64,000 nt of DNA, from contig OW388299.1 in the NCBI GenBank assembly GCA_936450465.1, forward strand, positions 38,141,548 to 38,205,547, written 5' to 3'. The notes under the pieces were generated by a model. That model searched no databases, had not been told where the DNA came from, and worked only from the letters and a program-made list of their open reading frames with translations. Below, piece by piece: positions 28,859 to 44,045 of this stretch. Within the stretch, counting starts at the first letter, position 1. The number at the start of each line of letters is the position of its first letter. The position numbers were made by a program, and so were the translations under genes. The stretch comes from Gibbula magus (taxonomy: Eukaryota; Mollusca; Gastropoda; Trochida; Trochidae).

Positions 28859-29866
28859 ATGTTTCAAATCGGAACATTCTATTTATATATGTATTATGTA
28901 GTCATTATTTTGCATTTTGTTCCTAAATTCGTATTATTTATAATGTTCAACTTGATAAGTTTTATCTAATATCTTTCCCTACATCTTCTACATTGTTTGT
29001 TATCAACACCTCTTCAAGATGTCTTTTGTAATAAAATCAAAAGAAATAACGGTACTTCATGTTGAAAGGGGAGAGAGGTTTACCAAACCTACACTGTCAT
29101 ATCATTAATCACCCCTTACAGCTGCATACCAAAGGTCTGTTCACCTACATGTGTATCTTAGTGCAAATATCATGTAAATTGAAGTTCATTGTAACGTCAA
29201 TAAGATTGCATCACATACAATGACAATCATCATAATAATTCTCAAACGTAGCCTGAGACGGTCATGTCAGTGGTACATGAGGCCAAATTATGAAAATTCA
29301 AATTTCATTAATTTTCGAAAAAAGTTTTCATGTCGATTAAATTTAACAATTTCATCACAAATAGTACTAGTATAAGAGAAAATATATTATGGATGTTTAA
29401 CTCAGTTGATCAAAAATAAAAACTGTAGTTTTGAAAGATTGACCCTTGGCCACTTCACAGTGGCGCCAAAACTGTTTGTCATGAGGCATCTAATCAGATT
29501 ATGTTATAGAATTAAAGCAAAGATTTCAAAATTTAATTTGAATCTGATCTAAATTTGATCTAAATACAATCCTGTATGGCAATCTAAATCTACCACAGTC
29601 AATGAAAACATATTTCACCATGTTCATAAATTCATCGGAAAGAGCCAGCGGTTCAATCAATACATAAATACAAATGTATGTATTGACCATATTCATAATG
29701 TATTTGTCATAAGAATTATATTTCGAATTGTGTGTTGGCTTAATAATGTATATGACATGTTTACCCACAGAAATAACTTCACTAGTACATTTTAAAATTA
29801 TCTTCTGCGTGACATTGTGTTATGTATTTTAGCCTTGTCAAATATTTGTCGATTATATGGAGAGGG

Positions 29867-30041
29867 AACATGAAGATTTTCTGGATAACAAAACAAAATT
29901 TTGTTATTCCCTTACATTCCACCTGATGAAGGAGTGAGTATGTACTCCGAAACATCGTGTATTTTCACATTAAAGAAGTTGTTATCCAGAAAATCTTCAT
30001 GTTCTTATGTATACCACTTCTAAATGCCCTTCAAAGACCTG
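29867..30041 (+). mobile_element. 175-bp insertion with 12-bp target duplication
   Basis: Flanked by ATATGGAGAGGG on both sides (29855..29866 and 30042..30053). The uninterrupted copies of repeat R confirm the empty site. It contains a 24-bp inverted pair (ACATGAAGATTTTCTGGATA and its complement) around a hammerhead-like core. This fits a short Penelope-like terminal fragment or a retrozyme-like non-autonomous retroelement. Confidence 0.7.
29923..29961 (+). ncRNA. Hammerhead-ribozyme-like core
   Basis: CTGATGA (29923..29929), a 5-bp stem GGAGT/ACTCC, then GAAAC (29949..29953) reproduce the invariant hammerhead core. A possible 3-bp helix III (ACA-TCG-TGT) is followed by A at the cleavage position. 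A convincing helix I is not visible in the monomer, so activity is doubtful. Hammerheads with minimal helix III are known from Penelope-like elements. Confidence 0.5.
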
Positions 30042-30110
30042 ATATGGAGAGGGCTTTATAACTTGGGCCCAATCCATTTCTTAAATGAATAAAATATGTT
30101 TTCAATCAAT

Positions 30111-30641
30111 GTTATGGAACAACTGTTAACTGTCTCCTTATAATGGAAAAAGGGAAAGTGATCGGTTTAGTTTTCGCGTTGAAACGATTCGTCAAAGGAA
30201 TGCCAAAGTACATGATATTTGCACTGAAATACACAAGTGGGTGAACAAACTTTCGGTATGCAGCAGCTGTAACGGGAAAGCCGAATATTCAAATAACATA
30301 TCACCTTGAATATTTAATGTAAATTTCTTCATGAAATCATTCTAAAGAGCTGATGTATCTATTATTCATTGACATTCTGTATTTGTATATTCAAGTGAAG
30401 ATTATCGAAACATGATAACATGTAATTGCTGTTATCATTTTATATCCATAAAGCTTATCATAAACACAAGCGTTCTAAGCCATTACACAAGATAAAGGTA
30501 AGCTGGTAAATACTTCGGGGTTATCAACTGTTTCTAAGGAAGATCTGTCGTGTCTTCAGCATTTTGTAGTGTCCAGCAGTAGTAAATGTGGGCTGCTGTC
30601 AAGATAAGAGAATGCTACAAGGCAGAGAACGCAACACAGCC
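30111..30641. other. Upstream region of the secreted-protein gene
   Basis: No clear feature. AAGATAAAGGTAAGC at about 30490 could be a splice donor of a 5' non-coding exon; this is speculative. Confidence 0.3.
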
Positions 30642-31718
30642 ATGGTGAAGGGTTTGGTGTTCCTTGCAATACGTCTTCTGGTAACGTCAGGATATACGGA
30701 TATGAAAAGACAAACAATGACAAATAGTTTCTATCTGAGGATTCATGGAGCCATATTGGAATGTGAAGTTGGATGTGCTGCACATTCAGGCTGTACCTTT
30801 GTAGGTTCTGATTCAGAAGAACTGGTTGAAAAGGTCAAGAACAAGCTGATTAATGGATATGTTATCACAAACTATAAAGATGTTTTGAATCCTGAAAATG
30901 TTAAACAACCTAAAGTTGAGACAACATGGCCCTTTCTTATCGTGAGTGCTTCTGCGCCGGGAAATCGGGAAGTATTTAGGGCGTCATTGACATCCAACAC
31001 AACGAAGAAGACAGGTGTAAAGATTTCTGGCCCTGTCTGTTCTATCGTCTTCGACAAAGACACGTTGTTCTGGTCCACATTCAGTAAGATCAAGAAGCAA
31101 ACTATTGGAGAAGAAAAGTTCCAAATATTATTAAATGTTAAAGATCTTCAGAATATTAACATACACAGAGATAAAATTTATTACAGCACACAGGTGTATA
31201 TCGGAATGGTCTCCAAGTCGACTGGTATACATAAAGGTAAATGGTATCAATGCTTGAAACCAGGTCATATTCGTCATGTCACAATTAACGAAGATTTGAT
31301 CTGCTGGATTGAGGAGAGAAGGGGGTCTAACTTTGCTTTGTGTGCCCGTCTTCCTTCCAATCAGACGCAGTTAATATCACAAAGTGACCGTTCAATGCGC
31401 CATATTGCTGTCAATGCATTTCCAGACATCACTATGTATGTAATGGCTGAGGAAAGGAAGAGAGGCAAGTATGTCCTTCATGTGACGATGGTGGATGTCC
31501 GAACAAACAAAACACGGACATGCCATGATGAGACTTTTAACACTAAACGGCGTACTCTTTGGTCATTTATTATGCGTGAAAATATTCTTTATTGTTCATA
31601 CGCAACTACAGTTCAAGCAATGTATATATTCAAAAACTGTAGCGTGAGGCATTTTTTTCTAAGAGACTATCGAGTTAAAAGTTATCACCCTCCCGCAATT
31701 CTACTGACGATAACGTGA
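30642..31718 (+). CDS. Intronless secreted protein, propeller-like repeats
   Basis: 358 codons. The Met at 30642 is chosen because it has strong Kozak context (GCCATGG) and opens a hydrophobic signal-peptide-like stretch (VKGLVFLAIRLLVTSGYT); an upstream in-frame Met at 30588 would bury it. A Cys cluster (CEVGCAAHSGC) follows at about residues 43-53. The body contains recurring segments such as IVFDKDTLFWSTFSKI, INIHRDKIYYSTQVYIGMV and VTINEDLICWIEERRGS. These recall blades of YWTD/LDLR-type beta-propellers (D..L.W/Y), but the match is weak. Several N-x-S/T sites fit secretion. The function is unknown. No introns, so it could be a retrocopy or the main exon of a larger gene. Confidence 0.7.
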   Translation: MVKGLVFLAIRLLVTSGYTDMKRQTMTNSFYLRIHGAILECEVGCAAHSGCTFVGSDSEELVEKVKNKLINGYVITNYKDVLNPENVKQPKVETTWPFLIVSASAPGNREVFRASLTSNTTKKTGVKISGPVCSIVFDKDTLFWSTFSKIKKQTIGEEKFQILLNVKDLQNINIHRDKIYYSTQVYIGMVSKSTGIHKGKWYQCLKPGHIRHVTINEDLICWIEERRGSNFALCARLPSNQTQLISQSDRSMRHIAVNAFPDITMYVMAEERKRGKYVLHVTMVDVRTNKTRTCHDETFNTKRRTLWSFIMRENILYCSYATTVQAMYIFKNCSVRHFFLRDYRVKSYHPPAILLTIT

Positions 31719-31918
31719 TACACGCGATGAAGCACGTACATCATCCCTACATATATAAGGTGAAGGTGTTTCATAGAAGATTGAATGTTTTCGTTATATT
31801 CTTAGACTTAAATGTATGGACAATAGTCGCATTTCAATAGTGATACACTTATGGTCACTTAAAAAAAGAAGTTCTTTGGATTATAGAGTTTTTATGTTGT
31901 TATCTCAATGTTTACTTT

Positions 31919-32365
31919 TTATCCCACCGGTATGTTATACCGTGGGATATAGTCATCACCCCGTCCGTCTGTCCGTCAGTCCGTCCGTCTGTCCGTCCGT
32001 CCGTCCGTCCGTAATCATTTCGTTTCAGGAGCAGAACTCGAAAACCGTTCATGATATCTTTGTGAAACTTTGCATGTGTATTACCCATTAACTGAAGTGT
32101 TCAGAGACAGGTTCGTTTCCGGAGCCCAGCTCCAAAACCGTTCATCATATCTTCCTGAAACTTTGCATGTGTATTACCCACTAACTGAAGTGGTGCCTTT
32201 AGATATTTTGTTGGATGTTGTTGATTTTGACTGCTTCTGGAGCAGAAGTCTAAAACCCTTAACGGACCTGAAACTCTGTAATACCCACTAACTGAAGGAT
32301 GGTAGTAGATACTCAAGTATTTGTCAAAGATGTGTTTTACAAATTTTGTGGAACCGGTGGGATAT
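31919..32365. mobile_element. CCGTCCG-headed repeat element
   Basis: Begins with a hairpin, ATCCCACCGGTATG...CCGTGGGAT, followed by a (CCGTCCGT)n run. Two to three diverged tandem copies of a block reading AAACTTTGCATGTGTATTAC...ACTGAAGTG follow, and it ends AACCGGTGGGATATGTCAT. The architecture (terminal motif, CCGTCCG tract, internal tandem units) is shared with the element in intron 3 of gene 4. Possibly pearl-like, that is, Helentron-derived; inferred. Confidence 0.7.
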
Positions 32366-32379
32366 GTCATCTTCTGACG

Positions 32380-32870
32380 ACTCTTGTTAATGATTGGGGT
32401 TTCAAACGTTGTATTACTTGTATAAAGGATCTCCTAAAAAGAAAGGATGTGGATAGTTGGCGGGCCTCTTTGTGGAATGATTATGGAAAAGTTAACGGCA
32501 ATAAATTGCGCACCTATCGTTTGTATAAAGATGCTCCCTTTGTTGAAAACTATGTTAAACATTATATGTTCAGATATTATCGTCGTATTTTATCCCAATT
32601 TAGACGTGGTGTTTAAACCTTGTACATTGAAACCGGCAGATATGACAAGCCCCTTGTTCCTCTTTTACAAAGGTATTGTAAATATTTATTATAGATGTTA
32701 ATGACTCTCATGTAGATGTGGTTGAAGATGAGTTTCACTTTTTAATGGAATGTAGCTTGTATTATGATCAACGTTTTACTTTGTTTGAAGCTGTTTTAAA
32801 GTGTAACTGTCTCTTCTATGATTTAAATGATAAAGTTAGGTTTTCATATATTATGAATGAGAAAAAATAA
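32380..32870 (+). pseudogene. Non-LTR retrotransposon ORF2 3'-end remnant
   Basis: One frame gives SWRASLWNDYG, then GNKLRTYRLYKDAPFVENYV and RYYRRILSQFRRG. After frameshifts it continues YIETGRYDKP and VVEDEFHFLMECSLYYDQR. These are the usual conserved blocks downstream of RT in CR1/Jockey-type LINEs. Three or more frame breaks make it non-functional. Confidence 0.75.
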
Positions 32871-34419
32871 AAATGTACTAAATACTTCTCCTAAATCAAA
32901 AGACAAATACACCGTCAAGGGATTATCGCATTAAATCATGTACCAACCATTGAGTATTCGATTATTGTAACACACTTTGAATATTAAAATATTGAAAATG
33001 TGTGTATAATCAGGCGCATTTATTGATTTTCACATTGTCTTATATGCCGATGAATAGTTGTCTTTTATCAAATATTTAAAAAAAATTATTTTGAAGAATA
33101 CGTGAATGTTTTCCATTGACTGATGACGCCTACACTATTCAGTATTGAGAACTCTACTTTACGTGTTTAGGTATCGCTAAATTTGTCCTTGTTAACTAAC
33201 TCATAATGAGTAACACGTGCTTCTCATGGCGTGTGCCTTCGATCTTGTGAGATTACAATGTAGATCATACTCGGACCATTGCTTTCAATATTCTAAATTA
33301 TTTTCTTAAATACATTTATTAGTACCAAGTTTTTCATTTCATATACAAATGATGGAATATTCATGTTTAGTTTATCTAATTCTATTTTCCCCTTTATTCA
33401 TGAACCAGCGTATTATTGTACCATTATTACCTAACCGACTTTCTGGTATGAATTTATTTTTCAAAATACAATATTTTTTTTTAAATGATGATGTTTTGAT
33501 GTATCAATTTCCTTGATACTGATTAAGATTGATAAAAAAAGAGCATCTGTTAAATATGCATTTCAGTTACATGTAAAGGTGCGTAAACGAGTTAAATTCT
33601 AGGCAAACTATTCCTTACATCAGAGATCATAAAATAAAATAAATTTATTTTATGGTCTCTGCTTACATAATAACATATCATTGGTGATGCATACCGTCCA
33701 ACATTCTTAAAACATATACATGATTTTAAGATTAAAAGGTTAAGATGCTAACATGATGTCCTGGTAATTAATTGAATGTATAGATCAAAACCAAACGGTT
33801 TCACGTTGTCTTCTAAAAAGGAGAAGGAAAATCACTCCCAACCAAGAGCAACACTTTACGCATCTATCATTTCTACACACCAGCATGGGGCCTGCTACGA
33901 TACTGGGGCCTGTAACTCATTTTGTTCGCCATCTGCTCAGAATGACCAAACTGACCACTGTCCTTGGTAAGTGATTGAAGGGAAGTAACTCAGTGAGGCT
34001 AATTTCTTTCCTGATTTTTAAAAATATACCATTTTTGTTTCGTCTCGGGCAACGTTAGTTTTCAACACACAATATCAGTAAAACGGTTAGCATATTCTGT
34101 AACATGTCTAGTTTGGGAATTGATGTTGGATGGGTATGTAGAACATATCTGTTTTTGGTAAATTAGCATCGAAAATGGTAAAATCCTTTAAAACGGTCTG
34201 TTAGAAACTCATTAGATTAAACAGGTGTATGTGTTTTAATGTATGCAACGTCAGTATTAACGTGAAAATAGCAAAATAAAAATCACTATATTTATAGCCC
34301 AGAAATTGAATTTAGAGAATTGATGTTGGATGGTATCATATAGCTGTAAACACAGAGACACTATTGACATTCAAAGATCGGTCCTTCAGTAATTATCACC
34401 ATATCACGCTTCACTGATT
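32871..34419. other. Intergenic, no gene seen
   Basis: AT-rich. A short plus-strand frame at 33.8 kb (64 codons) has no recognisable motif. Confidence 0.5.
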
Positions 34420-34479
34420 TCACAGCCAGCGGAAGGCTATGTCCAAGATTCTTGGACATGGATCACTTGAACTACCTTC

Positions 34480-34677
34480 TAGTGGCCATTTTAATGCGAA
34501 CACATTAAAATGGCCGCTCGATGGGAAATGGAATCGCATGGCTTAACCGAACAATGTACATTCGTTTTAGATCTCTTTTGATTGATTCAGGAGATTTATT
34601 TAGTCATTGGTCACACTTATTTGCCTTTTTGTGAGAGCCCTTCACTCAGTAAGCAGAACGTGCTACAGCGCCTTTAA
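34480..34677. repeat. Relic of the TTAA MITE family
   Basis: Retains GCCATTTTAATGCGAACACA, a GGCTTAACCGAACAATGTAC block and the right end ACGTGCTACAGCGCCTTTAA. The left end is lost or replaced. Confidence 0.6.
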
Positions 34678-35170
34678 AAAGCATTGAAAAATATACAGTG
34701 GAAATCGTCTAAGTAAAGTAAAGTGTCTGGTTATCAAACATACTGATACTTACAGCTCGTTGGTATCAAACAGTTGAGAACACACTGGTAACAGATGATC
34801 AAGTGTTCATTGTTTTAAGTAGTTTGGGAGGTGTGGGATAAAACTAATCAACGATGTAATTAGCGAACTGTAACGTGATGAGCGACCGGTCATATTTGAC
34901 TGTGACATACAATAAATTACAGAATGTAATAAATCATATTAAATAAAACTAAAAAAATTAAATTGTATGCAATAAATCAAATGTCACTACATACAACTGA
35001 TGTCTGCTGTTCTACTGTGTACATATACATATACAGAACTATGTATATGGTTATCATCTGTTTTCATAAATAAAATACCAGATAAGTAAACAATGTTGCC
35101 GTGTCCAATGAAATTGTACTTATCAGGTTTCCACCGTAATTATACAAATAAGGCATCTCATACACTGTTG

Positions 35171-35350
35171 CATTCTCTTCCCACACAGGTTTCTCCCTTC
35201 AGATTTTCTATCATAACCTCTGTGACATATTCATCATTTCTCGGCTTGAAATAGAGAATCCTGGTTGGTTGGTTGATAATGCGATAATTGTGAAATATCA
35301 CCTATATGTAATAGAGGTTACGATAGAAAATCTGAAGGGAGTAACCATTG
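35171..35350. repeat. Foldback repeat, copy 1
   Basis: Arms CTCCCTTCAGATTTTCTATC and GATAGAAAATCTGAAGGGAG enclose about 95 bp. It shares its outer sequence ATTCTCTTCCCACA with 36391..36487. Confidence 0.8.
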
Positions 35351-35689
35351 TTGTGAAAAAATGACACAGTCGGTGCAAACTCAAGAAGCGCAGCGCTGGG
35401 TGTTAGGTTCAGAATTCCATTTTATTTTTTAACAATCTTTTACTTCAACAAGATAAAAGTGAGCATGTCTCAAATACCTCCGCCATTCGATATCCGTCCA
35501 TTGAGCATTAAAGCCGTTAATGACACTATGTTTAAATGCAGATTCAACCATCATAATGTTATCCAAAATATTTGTTTTCTGAACTGGCTTTGATATCACA
35601 AAATTTCATTCACCTAGATGTTATATTTTTCATGATGGCAAGGACAGGGTTTACAACTGTGCAAATCTTGTTGATGTACACCTGACGGT

Positions 35690-35780
35690 TTTCGAGAAAA
35701 TTGATCGGACGGAAGGACGGACGGACTGACTGAATGACCGCTATATACCCCGCTTACTTCGTAGCAGGGGTATAATTATG
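35690..35780. repeat. GGACGGAC-type repeat terminus
   Basis: GGACGGAAGGACGGACGGAC followed by TATACCCC...GGGGTATAATTATG hairpin sequence; looks like the end of another CCGTCCG-type molluscan repeat whose other end is not identifiable. Confidence 0.5.
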
Positions 35781-36390
35781 ATGAAATTTTAAAGTCTGTT
35801 TGGTAGGTTTATCATACCTGTATCCAGGAGTTATGTGCAATGCACTAATGTGTCATGAATGTTCATTAGAAATTCAAATTATGATTATAATAATATCGTT
35901 GTATTTTAGTTGTGCCAAATAGAATTTATTTAATGATCCAAAAATTGTTTGCTTTATAATCTATTTTAAGCAAAAAAGCAAACTGCTGCTACGACTCTCC
36001 TGACCAAGATAACATATGATAGCTGATCAGCCCTGGGGACGAGGTTGGCAAAAGTGGTGGATATATGTTGTACTCAGTGAAGCTCAGGAGTTATCTCCCT
36101 TTGAATTGTAAATTCATCATATCTTAGTTTTTAAAATTGGATTGGATATGTCTGTCGATATAATTTCATTTCCTTTGTCAACAAGAATAATTTTTTTTTT
36201 AAAAACCCACTTAGACTACATGATAACCTTCACTTCAACGTATTTCATATTGAGTCGGTGAGTCATCGAACTATTGTTTAACGCCACTTCGGCAGTATCG
36301 CAGCCATTAGCGGCGAATTTCATTTTGAGGCTTGTTTTATAAATTCTAGGTTCAATGGGTTATACGACCTCTTACGATACTTTTAGATAT

Positions 36391-36487
36391 ACATTCTCTT
36401 CCCACAGAGGCTACTCCCTTCAGATTCAGACCCTAACACTTAGGATCGGAAATCTGAAGGGAGTAACCTCTGTGGGGAGAGAATGTT
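36391..36487. repeat. Foldback repeat, copy 2
   Basis: About 35-bp arms beginning CATTCTCTTCCCACAGAGGC and ending CCTCTGTGGGGAGAGAATG around a 25-bp loop. A compact hairpin downstream of gene 3. Confidence 0.85.
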
Positions 36488-36582
36488 AGATATAGTGAAA
36501 TGCTGAAGAAATTACTAATTCGGCATACAAACAACTATGTGGTTGATGTAAAAGAGAAGGGATGACTCATTCAATTGAAACA

Positions 36583-36588
36583 TTTATT
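36583..36588 (-). terminator. Candidate polyA signal of gene 3
   Basis: AATAAA on the minus strand about 140 bp beyond the stop codon of gene 3. Confidence 0.4.
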
Positions 36589-36727
36589 CATAATAGAGGG
36601 ATTGATTTAATTTGCCAAATCATAAATAAGAACGAAGATCATGAATAAATTTTAGTACTGGTATATAAATTATTCAAAGTCTTTTTTTTTGGACGAATTT
36701 GTAAGGTCATAATCTTTAAAATAAGAT

Positions 36728-39683
<2,956 letters not shown>

Positions 39684-39768
39684 GGTTGGTGGATGTGGGT
39701 AGGTGCTGAAAGTTGTAAATATACGGATGGACTGAAGCCAAGAGTGCTGTATATTTCGCTACGTAGGT

Positions 39769-39776
39769 CTTATATA
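39769..39776 (-). promoter_or_regulatory. TATA-like box of beta-tubulin gene 3
   Basis: TATATAAG on the minus strand about 90 bp upstream of the ATG, in the same CAGGTATATAAG context as gene 1. Confidence 0.6.
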
Positions 39777-39779
39777 CCT

Positions 39780-40505
<726 letters not shown>

Positions 40506-40832
40506 GGTTTCTTTTCAGCAAAGTGTTGTGAGATATATGGTTTCATTTTAGGGTTACAATAACGATATTTGATTAAACTCTTGAAAGGCGCACTGGAATA
40601 AACATATTATACAAATCCATAATGACTGTAGTTCCGAATTTTAGAACAATTCAGCAATGTCAGAAATAAAGCCCGTGACATCGTAGTAACTTTTAAACAG
40701 GTTTAATAACTTGTTTTTTTCTTCTTCTTTCATTTGCTATTTAAATTGACAAAGGACATTTTTGGACTGGCTACTTTGCAAGCTAACTTTAAGACGTTAT
40801 CTGTGAATAATGCATTTCATTCAGACCCAAAT

Positions 40833-41055
40833 CAACTTCCCAATGCAAGGCATAACTCTTGCCAGTCTCCATTACTGGCTGATTTAGGCCTTGCAGTATT
40901 TCCTTAATAAATCTGTGTTTAGAAATCAAGGCCCGCTATGCATTTCCAGTGCAGCGATTCACTGCCTCGACACAAGAAAGCGAGGGAAATACCGCAAGGG
41001 TTAAATCAGCCAGTAATGCAGACTGGCAAGAGTTATGCCTTGCGTTTGGAAGTTG
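40833..41055. mobile_element. Foldback MITE (CAACTTCC family), copy 1
   Basis: About 54-bp arms: CAACTTCCCAATGCAAGGCA...TTACTGGCTGATTTA, and the inverted copy ending TTTGGAAGTTG. No ORF. A second copy lies inside intron 2 of gene 4. Confidence 0.9.
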
Positions 41056-42426
41056 GACCCAAATAAGCTGTCTCGGTAAAATCGTAATACTATATTGCGG
41101 TACTGGGAACTATAGATAACTCCAAATATACTGCATGTATCGTTTGAGCTCTTTGTTTTGTAACCAGTGTCAATGATGTTGTCAGTATCGGATGCCACCC
41201 CTTCAAAAGGTTCATATGTTACGACTTGTAGTAATCAACTTTAGTTGCAATCTGAGAACGTCAAGATCGTACAAACTTATCAACTGGTGTACACGCACTA
41301 TCGTGTCGATACTATAGGTCGGTACTACAAGTTATAACTACAAATCACACTTGTAACTGGGCCTTAAAATTATCAATGGGTTGGTGTGGTCAGTTTCAGA
41401 GTTTTACCATGGCGTTTCTTAATGTTGTATTGATATGTCCACTTTTAACAAATTTCTCACTGAAATCTTGTCCAATTATCTTACCTGTATTTTGAATGTG
41501 CCAAACTATTGTTGATAAACTACCGGGCAAAAGAGAGCACATATCTCAGTTGGTTTCGATTAATTTAATATTTACAAGAACTCAGATGCACTTGACTATG
41601 GCACGATACAATAATACTTATCTGCAGTAGTTTGAATGAATTAATTGGTGACTGTGGTGAGATTTTAGTTAAATAGCTTTGTTTAATGAAGACATGGGTA
41701 AGAAATGAAATTTACACCAACAATACCCCTACCATGTTAAAAATACTTGAATATGTACAGACTCTCACATTTCTTAATTTTCACATAGACTATGTCTTAT
41801 ATGTCGATGAACATTTTTGTGTCATCAAAAATTTTTTTTTTTAAAATTAAAAAAGAATTGTAGAAGTATTCTTTGACTGTTGACTATTTGAAATATTAGC
41901 AATTGATAAGCATACATATGATAAAATCAACAGAGGTGAGTACTTTATTTTGCAGCTACAGCTCGATGATAGACAGTGGTAATGAAGCAATAGGTTAGGG
42001 TAACTAATCGAGATAGTAATATCTCTACAGGAAAATATGTCTACAGGAAAATGAAAAATTAAATATAGTGTTTGAAATAGTGTTATATTTTTTAACAAAC
42101 ATACGTCTCAAGATAATATGTGTAAGTCTCACAGTAAGATACGGGTAGGCTAAATAGTCTGATGACATCTTAACAAGATACGATCAGGTTACGTAACACC
42201 CGACATACCAGGATCGAAGGAGATGATCATCTGACCCCTAACATGCTGCATGACGTGTTAGAGCCTGGAGTTCTTAGAGGCTCGAATCACTGTTTGAGCA
42301 TTTTTGGTTGCAAATTTAAATTGCAATTACATACTTTCATAGAATTTATCGTTCAAACCTGTTAATATTAATTTTCATTTTACAAGAACCGTTGATCACA
42401 ATGGATTTAATCTAAACATGATTATC
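41056..42426. other. Intergenic, no gene seen
   Basis: No supported coding or repeat feature. Confidence 0.5.
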
Positions 42427-42773
42427 TTAAAGGGGCTGTGGCACTTTTTTGGAAAATTTTATTATTTTCAAATTGCCCATTTATAATGAAAGATTATGTC
42501 AGTTATATTTACTTAAGAGGGTAAGACCAAATATCCCAAGTGGTAAAAACGTTAGCGTATAAAGTAAAATTTGCATGGCGGCCATTTTAATGTGAACACA
42601 TTTTATTATTTCGAATTACAAAAACGATTCCCATGTCTTTACCGAACCATGTACACTCATTTTTAACTTGATTTTCCGAAAAGAGAAGGGTGTTTTACTA
42701 TTGGTGACATTATTTTTCAAATACATTTCATCAACTAATTTGAGCGAAAAAAACGTGCTCCTGCCCCCTGAAA
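42427..42773. mobile_element. TTAA-flanked MITE, copy D
   Basis: Left end AGGGGCTGTGGCAC after TTAA. The right end is degraded (CGTGCTCCTGCCCCCTGAA), with the TTAA lost. The interior matches the family. Confidence 0.8.
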
Positions 42774-43779
42774 GTGAACCGTGTCAATCTTTTGTTGTCA
42801 CGATCAAATTTAATCACGGAAGTAGACTTAATCAGTCAGATGCAAGAAGAAAACACGAACATGTTGATATCGAGGCGTCTGAATAAAGGATCATCCTATT
42901 ATTCATCAACGTTCATCAAAGTCAATAGGTCTCAAAACACATCCTTGCCTCATGACACAATCGAAATATTCTTATTGGTTAAGTGACATTGAATATATTA
43001 TGTGTCTAATTATTTGTTTAAAAACATATTAATGATTTCAATCACTAGAGAAATCTTCCATGTACATGACATTTGAGAAATAGTTTTCATATCACACATT
43101 TCGATGTAATTTTGTTTCTAGATTAACACGCGCCAATGAATGTGATGTCATTATAAGGATTTTCCTTTTTTGCATTCTACGTAATATATGATGTAGAACA
43201 CATATACAATAACTAGAGTTTTCGAGGCTGCGAGCTTGTCCATTTAAGTCCCATAGCAACGAACGTGCAACTTGATCTTCTCGACAATCTTCGCCTTGCA
43301 TGTTACTCTTGTCACTTATTGCTGATTACGACGATAGGTATATTAATATGGTTTTAAAATGTTTGTCAATATGCAAATTATTGGCATTTTACCTGTTAAA
43401 TTATTGTATGATATGTGGATTCTCATTGATTATACGATTCACGCAAAATACCGAATTGGGTAAAACAGTTCCTATGGGAGCTATATAACTGAACCAAAAG
43501 AGAAATAGAAAATAGCGCCATGGCCTCTGTAGCTCATCAGGAGATAATAAGTGGGGTACGTTATGGAGTGGGCTTTATAGCAATGGTCAGATAATGGAAT
43601 GTAGTAATAAGAATCTAGGTAGTGAAACGATTAAAGCAGTTTACAAATATTTTGTTACCATAACTTTGCCAATCTGCTATATATATGCGTGAAAGAGCAA
43701 CACAACGCTTGGAAATAAATTGCGACAGACCTAAATAATGTATTGGTTTAGCGTATGGAATTAAACTGATTATACTATT

Positions 43780-44045
43780 TTGGTGTGGTGTAATGGTAAG
43801 CATGCAGTATAAGTTTGTAACCAGCGTCTCATACAGTGTTGTGTCCCTAGGCAAGGCAATTCATCCACGTTGCTCTCAATCCATCTAGCTGTGTAAATTG
43901 GTACCTAGGTAACATGGGAAGTAAGGACCTATATCCTGTCGCGAATAGGTTAATAGTTGGATCGAACGTAGAATTGCTTCAGGGTTCGATCCCAGACCTC
44001 TTGATATGAAGCCAAATGTGCTAACCACTGCGCTATCCCCCAACC
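43780..44045 (-). mobile_element. SINE relic, tRNA-like head on the minus strand
   Basis: On the minus strand GGATAGCGCAGTGGTTAGCA...GGGATCGAACCC (43980..44041) is a tRNA-like head with A and B boxes, like the SINE at 11163. The remaining part includes a block reading TGTCCCTAGGCAAGGCAATT...TTGGTACCTAGG, resembling a metazoan SINE core domain. The two parts may be separate relics. Confidence 0.6.

Larger units (their letters stand above)
29514..30110 (+). repeat. Dispersed repeat R, copy 1, interrupted
   Basis: Matches 55966..56352 and 61884..62302 over GATCTAAATACAATCCTGTA, GAAAGAGCCAGCGGTTCAAT and CCAATCCATTTCTTAAAT-type blocks. A partial inverted copy lies at 60610..60688. This copy is split by the 175-bp insertion at 29867..30041. 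No coding potential. Confidence 0.85.
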
